Of a stretch of 64,000 bases of DNA, positions 21,385 through 31,700 are shown piece by piece. How positions within the stretch are numbered: the first letter of the stretch is position 1; the number at the start of each line of letters is the position of its first letter. Source of the stretch: Symbiodinium natans (lineage: Eukaryota; Sar; Dinophyceae; Suessiales; Symbiodiniaceae); NCBI GenBank assembly GCA_905221605.1, contig CAJNDS010002437.1:225001-289000 (forward strand), given 5' to 3'. The notes beneath the pieces were generated by a model that made no database searches, had not been told where the DNA came from, and saw only the letters and a list, made by a program, of their open reading frames with translations. The position numbers and the translations under genes are program-made.

Positions 21385-23580
21385 ATGGCAGTGAGGGTGT
21401 GCACACACGCGATGGCGAGATGCCTTCAACTCAAGCTTCGGTCCCATGTGTCTCTGATGACCTAAACCCTAAACCCCTAAACCCCTAAACCCTAAACCCT
21501 AAACCCTCCCCTAAACCCTAACCCCTAAACCCTAAACCCTAAACCCCAAACCCTAAACCCTAAAGCCTGCCTAGGTGTGTGTGCGGTACATGGATGACTG
21601 GCCTTTGGCTTTGTCGCAAGCCCAGCTGTTCATGTTGTGCGCGCAGCACCCATGTCCCCGCTCTGATACCCTTTGCGTGGTCAGTTCTCTTGCATAAGGT
21701 GAGGGTCCCAGAAAGGGACCCTAATCTACCATTTGCTTAAGAACCCCCAAAAATAAAAGAAAATAACCCCGATATTACCCTTAATAAGGAAGAATATCCT
21801 GTGTTATTGTTGGGGGGCTTCCTAAGCAATTAGTAGTAATTGAGAGAGCCTAAACCCTAAACCCTAAACCCTAAACTCCTCACTGTTGAGGCTCATTGCG
21901 CGGCATGTCGAGCTCGGTGATGCTGACATTGCTGGGGAGCGGCGGCGGGCGCCACGTCCTAACATCCATCTTAACCCTAAATCCTAACCCTAAACCCTAA
22001 ACCATAAACCCTAAATCCTAACCCTAAACCATCTTAACCCCAGCCCTCCCTAAACCCTAACCCTAAACCCTATTCCTTTTCTAACGCCTCCCCCGTTTTA
22101 AGGCCTATAGAGATGTTTTTGTCGTAGGCGCAGTAGTCAGAGTTCTGCTGGCATTGTCTTGTTCCGCATCCCTAAGGGTCCATGTACCTAAACTGGGAAT
22201 ACTTGGGCCGTACTTGCTATTGAGGGACTTTGTGGCCCAAGTATATTATAATTAGGTACATGGACCCTTGGGGGATGTCCTTGATTTCTTACCCTAAACC
22301 CTAAACCCTAAACCCTAAACCCTAAACCCTAAACCCTAAACCCTAAACCCTAAACCCTAAACCCTAAACCCTAAACCCTAAACCCTAAACCCTAAACCCT
22401 AGCCCTAAACCCTAAACAAGGTGCTCCAGGATGACTTGCTTCCGACGGCACTGAAAGCGCATGACCCGTGGCTCGCATCCTTGGACGGAAGCTTAGAGTT
22501 TCGACCGACCAGGATGGGCTATTTTGGGCCTTAGAATCCCCAGAATCAAGCCTCTAAAGGTCCTTTTTGAGGGGTTTAGGGTTTAGGGTTTAGGGTTTAG
22601 GGTTTAGGGTTAGTTCAGTAGCTGTCGCCTTCGATGCCCGTGTCCATTAGTAACCTGTTCCTGGGTTCTGCAAGGAAGCGCAACAGTGTGCATTATTAAA
22701 ATGTTTAGAATGATTCTCATTCTTAGTTCTTGTTTTGAGCATATCAATCTGTGTGCATTTGATTTTAAAATCTTTAGGATGGGCCGGGTTCATAGTATGA
22801 TCATTATTCTTAGCTCTTGTTTTAAGCATATTATCGCCTCCTCGGGACCGGCTGAAGAGCCTGCCGCCAAGGCTCACTGGCATTTGAATGACCACCACCA
22901 GGCGATCATGAGTGCCAGGAGCTTGGTCTCCCGCGCGACCAGCGGCTGGCTGTACGTATCATATCTATACATGGGGGGTTTACGATAAGTACCTTAATGG
23001 TGTTCCTTTTATACGGGGATCCCACTATTTAGGGGTCAATTTTGGGAGTCCCCTATTTGCGTAAACCCCCACAAAACATGGATTTCCCTCCACCTCTCCG
23101 TTGTCGTTTGCAGCTGTAGATGCTATATACCCTAAACCCTAAACCCTAAACCCTAAACCCTAAAGCCTAAGTAGTGTGGACGACCGCAGGTCGCACGACC
23201 TTTCGGAAACCTGGAAGAAGGAGCTCAAGGCACTGGAAGAAACCAGGGCATGTTTGACTGTTTAGGGTTTAGGTTTTAGGGTTTAGGGTTGGGCTCAGAA
23301 GAGGGGTGGTTTGATGAGTGAGCGCTGTCTGGCTGCAGCTATGGCTGTCTGGACAGTGCAGTTCGGAAGTTCGACGGCCCGGGTTGCTCAGCGTCGTACG
23401 AAAGCCACGCGGTCGAAGCGAGAAATGAGAAGACGAGCAAGCGGCATCAGCAAAGCAAGGCTCCCGCAAAGCAGCATTCCAGAGCTCTCTGACCAAGCCG
23501 CACGGACGTGTTGCTTTTCGCAATCTTCCAGTCCATTGTCAAGGCTCGCGATCTTTGTTGTCAGGCGTTTCAGGCTATAG
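21385..23580 (+). CDS. Unknown multi-exon protein
   Basis: Exon-like pieces: 21385-21465 (MAVRVCTHAMARCLQLKL), 21587-21697 (YMDDWPLALSQAQLFMLCAQ, ending TAA or spliced), 21878-21970 (LLRLIARHVELGDADIAGE), 22105-22172 (VFVVGAVVRVLLALSC), 22416-22510 (VLQDDLLPTALKAHDPWLAS), 22838-22955 (HWHLNDHHQAIMSARSLVSR), 23176-23262 (LSETWKKELKALEETRACL) and 23292-23580 (RRTKATRSKREMRRRASGIS, ending FRL and TAG). The pieces are mostly helical and charged. I recognise no family. Introns contain elements of families B, A, D and F and seven ITS blocks. Splice joins are not proven, so this may be more than one gene. Confidence 0.5.
21726..21837. mobile_element. Introner-like element, family B, copy 2
   Basis: Inverted ends CTACCATTTGCTTAAGAACC and GGGCTTCCTAAGCAATTAGT. 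Confidence 0.87.
22171..22276. mobile_element. Introner-like element, family A, copy 4 (intact)
   Basis: Inverted ends CTAAGGGTCCATGTACCTAA and TTAGGTACATGGACCCTTGG. Directly follows the exon reading VVRVLLALSCSA. Confidence 0.87.
22290..22415 (-). repeat. ITS (CCCTAAA)n, about 17 units
   Basis: Nearly perfect; one CCCTAG unit. The next exon starts AAGGTGCTCCAGG right after the last unit. Confidence 0.97.
22508..22612. mobile_element. Half family D element fused to ITS
   Basis: ACCAGGATGGGCTATTTTGG starts a family D element whose right half is replaced by (TTTAGGG)n from 22572. Confidence 0.8.
22971..23072. mobile_element. Introner-like element, family F, copy 1 (intact)
   Basis: Inverted ends TGGGGGGTTTACGATAAGTA and TATTTGCGTAAACCCCCACA, with inner GGGGATCCCACTATTTAGGG. 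Confidence 0.84.
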
Positions 23581-24440
23581 ATACAAAGGTCGATGCGTCC
23601 ACCAGCTCACCACGGTGGTACTCTCCTAAGCCCCGCAGCCTACAGGCTCGAATCTTGGCTTCGCAACCCTAGACAAGACACTTGGAGCCTGTTCCGATTT
23701 GCACATTGCTGCTTACCGAAGCACAGCGTATGGCGTTTGTGTCATGCTGACTGTGTGTTTGCACAGTAGTGCTACCGTCACTACGTAAAGTGTCTGTGGT
23801 GGGGTCACCGAAGCCTCGAGCAGTTCATGACCTTGCCCACGACATGCACAGGAGATGTGACACAACACACGTTTAGTGCGGAGCTCAGGTCTGAAGGAGT
23901 AAGTTTAAGCATGTTCTTTGAAGCGGCTGCCTTTTCTGTGTCAGGTGGTGGTGCTCTGCAACATTCTGGCTTCTCACCAGGAGAGCGGTGGTCCAATTTC
24001 AAAGACTGTAAGGATCTACTCCACGCAGCTGCAGGACTGCCACGCTTCCTGACGATGCTGCAGGCTTGTGGGAATTGCATGCTGCGCTTCGTTCGTGAGT
24101 TTGTGACAGAGAAAGCGGTCTTGAATCTCACTGGGAAAAGCGATCAGTGTCTCCCTTGGGCAGCCTTGGGATTGGAATTCTCTCACGCCTGTCAACAGGA
24201 AGCGCTCGCGAAACACAACGACACCTTCGTGTTGCCAGAGGCGGCACCGTTTGTGTGGAGTCAGACTTTGGGGATGGGTGGCGATGCCTTTGTCTGTTGA
24301 GAGCACTGCTCACTAAATCAGTTTCATGCCAATATCTGAAGTCAGTTGCAAGTCTTGGTCATGTCTCGACGAGAATGGCCAGTTCTCGCTCAGTTTGTTT
24401 GATCTGTCGACCGTAGCCCCATCACAAAATATTTTCGAGT
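23581..24440 (+). other. Unassigned region with one longer open frame
   Basis: A + frame from 23827 to 24300 (157 codons) includes GDVTQHTFSAELRSEG and FVREFVTEKAVLNL. Minus frames are also open across it. No motif is recognised. It may be a real exon or part of the preceding gene. Confidence 0.3.
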
Positions 24441-24454
24441 TGCATTCTTAACTT

Positions 24455-24532
24455 GGTTTTAAGGGATTATAGGGTATAATGGTTCATTGTGGTACATATA
24501 CAGGGCCTTTTAAGGGATTATAGGGTAGAGAA
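24455..24532. mobile_element. Family D fragment
   Basis: TTTTAAGGGATTATAGGGTA is present twice, around TAATGGTTCATTGTGGTACA. This is the same internal structure as the larger family D copy at 25639, but without the GGATGGGC ends. Confidence 0.7.
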
Positions 24533-24613
24533 CCCTGACGCAAGCGCATGGGCTTAGTGAAGCCGAGCTTTGGCTTCTCAAGCCGACTCAAGCCCTCGCT
24601 TGGCACATCACTT

Positions 24614-24680
24614 AGGGTTCAGGGTTTAGGGTTTAGGGTTTAGGGTTTAGGGTTTAGGGTTTAGGGTTTAGGGTTTAGGG
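24614..24680 (+). repeat. ITS (TTTAGGG)n
   Basis: About nine units; the first is TTCAGGG. The sequence after it reads SDTQSIMCRLALPARTAQ. Confidence 0.96.
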
Positions 24681-25450
24681 TCAGACACTCAGTCTATCAT
24701 GTGTCGCCTAGCGCTGCCTGCAAGGACAGCACAAGACGAGCACCCGGGGCAAGCGACACGTACTTTGGAAACTGCTAGCAGCCAGTAGCTGCTAGTAACC
24801 CTAAACCCTAAACCCTAAACCCATAGCACACTAACAAAAGCATGCTCACAGGCACAGCTGCTCTCCTAGCTGGCACCAGACATGACCCCAAGAAAACGAA
24901 GAATTTTGTCTGTTTCAGCCCACCCGCCCCTCCGTGATTCATGTGAGCAGATCAAGCATCTAAAGGCACGAACAGCAGGGACCACACTATGTTTTCCGTG
25001 TTGGCACCGCGTAAATGCACGGCCGTTTTGGCACCGTGTAACTAAATGCATGGCGAAAGTACGTGGCTCGTGAAGACGTTCATTTGCGACGAGCATGTTC
25101 AGATCAATACCCATGTCTGCCTGTTGTCTCGCCTTGCGAAAGACATGATGAACTGACGGGTACAGTATAGTTGTAACTATACTTCTATAACAATGAGGAA
25201 CTGTACTTGAGGTAACTAAGGTCAATGGCTATCAATGGCGATGTTGCTGTCACGGATCGGTCCCGAATTGACGACAAGGCCCTTGTACTCTAGGCCTGCC
25301 AGGGCTCACTCGTCACTTAGGACTTCTTGTTCGCGAATGGCAAGACTGGTTAGGAAGTGTCTTTTCCTCCTACAAGCTGCGGGGTCTTCAAACTATCCCA
25401 ACTGGCAGTCTTGCGCTTCGGATTGTGAGTTGAGAAGACCTCGATGACTA
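24666..25450 (+). CDS. Possible exons of an unknown gene
   Basis: Pieces: 24667-24780 (ARTAQDEHPGQATRTLET), 25225-25293 (MAINGDVAVTDRSRIDDKAL) and 25305-25433 (TRHLGLLVREWQDWLGSVFS, ending IVS and TGA). The last is convincing by composition. The two final pieces are in different frames and separated only by a few bases, so a short intron or an error must lie between them. Family not recognised. Confidence 0.4.
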
Positions 25451-25638
25451 TGAGAAACTGCGCGCAGGAGAGCATCCGGCATGTCAGCCCAGCACCCGGT
25501 CGTGCTCATCGGCATTGAAGTCTGATGAACCTGTGGGCGGTTCACGTGAACCCTTCTTCGGCACTCTTTGCAGCTCAAGCCTTACAAAAGAAGAACAGAG
25601 GCACAGAAAGCCGGAGCTTCAGCAATTCGCAGCCTACT

Positions 25639-25782
25639 ACCAGGATGGGCTGTTCGACCTTAGAATCCCCATAATGAACCCTAAAAAGGGCCTTTTAAGG
25701 GATTATAGGGTATAATGGCTCATTGTGGTACATATAAAGGGCCTTTTAAGGGATTATAGGGTAGAGTAGCCCATCCTGGTAC
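25639..25782. mobile_element. Introner-like element, family D, copy 4, internally duplicated
   Basis: Inverted ends TACCAGGATGGGCTGTTCGA and AGAGTAGCCCATCCTGGTA. GGGCCTTTTAAGGGATTATA occurs twice inside, spaced by TAATGGCTCATTGTGGTACA. Confidence 0.87.
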
Positions 25783-25787
25783 TCGAG

Positions 25788-28700
25788 TTTGTGAGCATTC
25801 GAGCGTCGGTCTGCGCGATGTGTGCCGACGGTGCTGCGCCAGCTGTGCCAGCTGGAGGCCCTGCCGGAGGCCCTGCACCCTGCATGAAAACTCGAGAGAT
25901 GGAAGACTTGGCTGTGGCACTTCAAGACATCTTCTACTTAAACCACTTCCCTAACCCCTTCATGTTAGGGATACTTGGGAATAAGTTTTAATTTTGGGGT
26001 GCTATAATTCAATTCCTAAGAAACAGCTAAACTTGTGATTTTTGCTAGGGTTCCAGGTGCAGCTAAGTCATGACCTTACGAGTCTGGGCTTGCCTCTGCC
26101 TGGCAGGTGGCACTTCATGGGTTTAGGGTTTAGGCTTTAGGCTTTAGGCTTTAGGCTTTAGGCTTTAGGCTTTAGGCTTTAGGCTTTAGGCTTTAGGCTT
26201 TAGGCTTTAGGCTTTAGGGTACTTAAACCCAAAACTTCCCGGAGGTGGCGCTGCGATCCGGGGAGCTAGCCCAGGGCCTGCCGTGGTGCGTGAGCCGAGC
26301 CCAGGGCCATGCGAGGAGACCAGGCAAGGGTTTAGGGTTTAGGGTTTAGGGTTTAGGGTTTAGGGTTTAGGGTTTAGGGTTTAGGGTTTAGGGTTTAGGG
26401 TTTAGGGTTTAGGGTTTAGGGTTTAGGGTTTAGGGTTTAGGGTTTAGGGTTTAGGGTTTAGGGTTTAGGGTTTAGGGTTTAGGGTTTAGGGTTTAGGGTT
26501 TAGGGTTTAGGGTTGGGGTTTGGGGTTTGGGGTTTAGGGTTTAGAGGTTTAGACCAGGCAAAGCCCCTTCTTTGCGGCTGCGCTCGCCGTGATCAAGGCC
26601 CTCCACGTCAAGAGATACCAAGTGCATTTAAAGCTCACCTGTAGGTTCCCCTACTACCCCCTCTATACTACCCCCCTAGGTTCCCCCATAACTAAGGCTA
26701 TTTCGAGATAATTATGCTTCATTAAGGTCATTTTAGGGGGACCACCGCTAGTTTCCGACTTCTTCTTGCCAGGGCGCCGCGGCGAAAGCGCTGGAGATCC
26801 CGCTGGCACTTACCACTGCACCCCGCCTGGAGTCAACAAGGTTTACCTTTGGTGATACAGCGGAGGTGTCTGTCTGTCTATCTATCCTAGGAAGCAGTGC
26901 TTGAAATCCTACACCCTAAACCCTAAACCCTAAATCCCAAACCCTAAACCCCAAACCCCCCAAGGAAGCAGTGAAGCCCTGCAATGACCTCTCGGGCCGG
27001 CTGACCTTCAACTCGGTGGAGACCTTCCCATCGAAGCCGCAGCGGACGAAGCTGCACCCTCAGCTTGAGATCTACCTGGGACCTCTATTTACATACAGTT
27101 TATGCCCTTAATTAGTAGGCATAACCCTTAAAAAACTGTAGGCAAAGAGGGCCCGGTAGCACCCTTAGGATTTTTTTATTTATATAAACTCAAGGGAACA
27201 TTTAAACAACAACATGTTGATTTAAGGTTCTAAGGGGAGTATAGAGATACTGGCGGATATGGTATACTGGAGGTGTACATAAAAGGTACACTAGGGGTAA
27301 AAACAGCATTTTCTTTAGGGTTTAGGGTTTTCATTAGTGTGTATATCTGACTAAGGAAACAAATCACTATAGAAATAATATATATATATATATACAGACA
27401 TATATTAATTTGTTTATATTTATACATACATATATATATATATACACACACTACTATCCGCACCGCGTGAAGCGAGTGCAGTCTGCTGAAGGTTTGAGAA
27501 GCTCGTGGCCGAGAAAGTCTCCGAAGATGCCGCCGTTAAGGTGTTCTCACTGCCTAAGGCGGCTTGCATCCCCCTCCAACCTGAAAACCTTAAAACTCCC
27601 CCCCCCCCCCCCCCCCCACCCCCCAATAATAATAACCCGAAAAAACCCTAAGCCATGTCGTACTTCGCTTAGCTTCTACCCCTAAGCCCTAAACCCTCAA
27701 CTTTAAACCCTAACCCTAGACCCTAAACCCTAAACCCTAAACCCTAAGAGGGTCTCCGCGCCCTGTAAGGCCATGGCCAAGGACTGCCGGGGAGTTCGTT
27801 GTGGCCGGGGCTCAAAAACACCCACGGAAGCATATGGATCCCACTATTGAAGGTTTAGGGTTCAGGGTTTAGGGTTTAGATGGGTTTAGGGTTTAGGGTT
27901 TAGGGTGTATGGGCCCTTTTATAGCCATGTTTGTAGAATCCTTCTGCTTGTGTGGGAGCTTACGAAAATAAGGGAGCCCCTGCACTAGACCTCCCCAAAT
28001 AGTAGGATCCCCTTGCATTAAGGGTACCTCTAATTTCGGAAACAGTCATGTGGTTTTTGGGGGCCCCCTACTGTGCAAGACGTCGAATATCGTTAAGGCC
28101 TTCATACGACCCTAAGCTGGGCAGGCCTAAGCCCTGAAAGCCCGACAATGGCTTAGGGTTTTGGGGGTTTTGGGGGTTTAGGGTTTTGGGGTTTTAGGAT
28201 TTAGGGTGTTGGGGTTTTAGGATTTGGAGTTTTGGGGTTTTAGGGTTTTTGGATTTAGGGTTGAGGGTTGTATGGTTTTACGGTTCACGGTTTTAGGGTT
28301 TAGGGTGCGCTCTTGCCACATCTGCACATGACAGGAGCTTTATGGCAGCACATTCTGCAGCGTGGACCGGCCAGAGGAAGAGCTCTCAGATCCGGTCCAG
28401 CTCATCAGCTGCTGGGGCAGAAGATGAAGATATGGGGGGGGGGGGGTTTACGAAAAAAGGTGACCCCAAATATAAACCCCCACACAGCAGGATTCCCTCA
28501 TTATAAGGACCCCAAAAGGGTACCCCTAGTATCGTAGACCCCATATATCACAAGAAGCTTGAATTCCTAGTGAGTACCAATTAAATGGTGAGTTCTCTAA
28601 ACTCTGGTCCCTCTTTAGGGTACCCTGAATATGAAAGGCCGCCTTCTACAAGTAACCCCAAAAAGGATCCTGTTTCGGGAGAAGTGACCAAATGGAGTGG

Positions 28701-31700
28701 TTCAAGAAGATGTTTTGCAGGCAAGAAGGATCCCGGGAAAAAATGCCCGTGGCCTGTCATAAAATCAGACTATGCTGAATCTCTAAACCTCAACAAAAGC
28801 AGGAACAACCCCCTCCCCCCCCCCCCCCCCCCCCTCCCCCCCAAACCCTAACCCTAAACCCTAAACCCTAGAACCTCTACCCGAAAACCTCTACCCTAAG
28901 CGAAACCCTAAAACCCTCCACGAAGCCCCCTCCACACCCCCCCACCCCGAAATCTCGAGGCTTATCAGACTGGTGCCTTGAAGTTGCAGACTTCCCGGTG
29001 GTGAAGTCCACGAGGGAACTGGGCCGCCTCGCCACCTGGCCATGTGTTTTAGGGGAGAGGGTTTGCGATTTGGGGTTTGGGGTTTGGGGTTTGGGGTTTA
29101 AGGTTTAGGGTTTAGGGTTTAGGGTTTAGGGTTTAGAGTGTGGGGTTTAGTGGTCTTTTTCGGGTGCACAACTCCCAAGTGCCAGTGACAAGGAGCTGAC
29201 TGGATTCAAGCACCGGAACGAGAAGGACAGACGCGGGGGGGAGACACCCTGCCCAGAGGGTCCAGCTGTTTTTTTTTTTTATCATCTGCACCTTTGCTTG
29301 GGGAGTACCCTGAGTCCAGACCCACTGCCACACTTCAGGGTTTAGGGTTTAAGGTGTAGGGTGTAGGGTTTCCTGAACCAAAATCTTGGCTCTTCTTCAG
29401 GAACTCAAACTAAAGAAAGCTACAGCAGAGCATACAAGGCCCTCTTTCTGGCAAAAACCCTCATCCTTCCCAGCCTTGAACCCAGAAAACCCTAAACCCT
29501 AAACCCTAAACCCCTAAACCCCTAAACCCCTAAACCCCTAAACCCCTAAACCCCTAAACCCCTAAACCCCTAAACCCCAAACCCTAAACGTCCATGTGTG
29601 GAGCTCTGCCAGTTCAGCGGTGCAGCTCTCAAAACATCAAACTCACAGCAGTTGCTCCCGGAGAGCTGTTGTTCTACTAGTACGATGGCAAACGAGCAGG
29701 AAACGAGGGAACGAGGGAAGGCAGCAAAACCCTAAAACCCTAAAGCCCCAAAACCCTAAAACCCTCAAACCCTCAAACCCTAAACCCTAAACCCTGCGGC
29801 GCCAACTTGTTGAGATGTGCACTCGGTGTACAAATTCCCTGTGCAGGGTCACTTCGAGGTCAGCTTCAAGATCCATCCGCCAGGTGCAGCCTCTCAGACC
29901 CTAAACCCGAAACCCTAAACCCTAAACCCTAAACCCTAAACCCTAACCCCCAAACCCCAAACCCTAAACCCTAAACCCTAAACCGTTCATGCCCCCATGG
30001 TCAAGCATGGTCATGTCAGGTACAGATCCGTTGCTGGCGGAGGCGCTCGCCAGACCAACCGAAGGGCCACGCCTTAAAGCCATACGATTTGGCCATGATG
30101 CGTGTGACTTGTGGCAGGTGTCTGAAGCTGCGCCGCCAGCCTTGGCTGAGCTTCTGCCCACTGCGGCTGCAGGTTTCTGATGCTCCGCTGCCAGCCTTTA
30201 GCGGCAGCTTCTGCCCGCGGCGGCTAAAGCTAGATCCCCAAACCTTAAACCCTAAACCCTAAACCCTAAACCCTAAACCATCCAATGCTTGCGTTGCAAG
30301 TTTGCAGCCGGCGCTGCGACAGTCCATTGTGCAGGGTACAGAGGTCGCTGCGCGGCTGCGCGGCAGGTTCACCAAACATACCCTAAGGGTCCATGTACCT
30401 ACATAGTACATATTTTGTCCCTGAAGCTACTATATGGGAACCCCTTTAAGGCACGGGAAGTGTGCTGGTGAGCTCGTGCAGCGGTGATACTCAGCTTAAA
30501 AAAGTATATTGCGGCTGCTTGCCCAGAGGATCAGTTTTTGTTGTTAGGAGACTGTTTCAGCAGCATACGTGGCTCGTATATATCCTAGTAGTATATACCC
30601 CCCAGGGGTTTTATGCAGTTTCACCCTGAACCCTAAACCCTAAACCCTAAACCCTAAACCCTAAACCTCTGCATTGGCTCAAAGGGCTGATGCCTGAAAC
30701 GCATCCTCCCTGCGTGCGCCCTACATGCCTCGGGACGAGCCGCATGGCTTTATGGGCTTCTTATGGCTTTATAGCTTAGAGGTTTAGGGTTTAGGGTTTA
30801 GGGTTTAGGGTTTAGGGTTTAGGGTTTAGGGTTTAGGGTTTAGCTCTTAAGTCCCTTAAGAAGGGCTCCGTGCCGAGCCGTGGCGCAGCCAAGGCAGCTC
30901 CCGTGGGACCATGTCCCAGCACGGCTTAGTCCCCAGGAGGCTACTGAGCTGATCCTGCAGCACATCGAGAAAGGCCAAGACCCCAGACATCCATGTAAAC
31001 CCTAAACCCGAAACCCTAAACCCTAAACCCTAAACCGTGGCAGCAACCATCATGGCACCAGCAAACGATATCCTCCTTGGGAATTATTTTTCATTTTTGT
31101 TTATATAAAACCCAAGAGGGTATTGAACAGATTGTTTTTATTAAGGGGAGAACAGCAAATACGTAAATGATAGTTATAAAGAGATTCTTCCTTGTAAGGG
31201 TAGTATAGGGTCTTCCATTTTTGGGCGGTTCTTAAGGAAATAGTAGGTATCACAATGATAACGGTAATGATCGTATTCTATATAAAATGATACCCCCTGT
31301 TCCACCTCCCTTTGCGGACGCTGCGGGCTCAAACCCTAAACCCCCAACCCTGAAAAAGAGGCATTTACGTGTACCCTTGAAGCTCTGGATCATGGGCGTC
31401 TTGGTACCCTAAGCCAGAATGCAAGAACACACAACAGTACACCCAAAAGGATTAAGAATCAGGTCCATCCACACATTTCATTTTAGGGTCTAGGGTTGAT
31501 GTTCGCGGGCTGAAGCCTCCGCGGAATCAGGTACCGCAATTCGAGGTTTGGGTATCTGCTGGCTGGCCCACAACAGCTTGGAGTGGCTTATCTACATGCG
31601 TACATGTGTGTATACAAGCATACTGAGGCCAAGTGTTTGCCAAGAATGTCGTCTCCAAAGCAGACAAGGCAGATTTGAGGAGCAGCTCGTGTTTTTGTCG

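Noticed and set aside
23827-24300. 157-codon + frame as a named gene
   Set aside because: No recognisable motif and competing minus frames, so it is kept only as an unassigned region.
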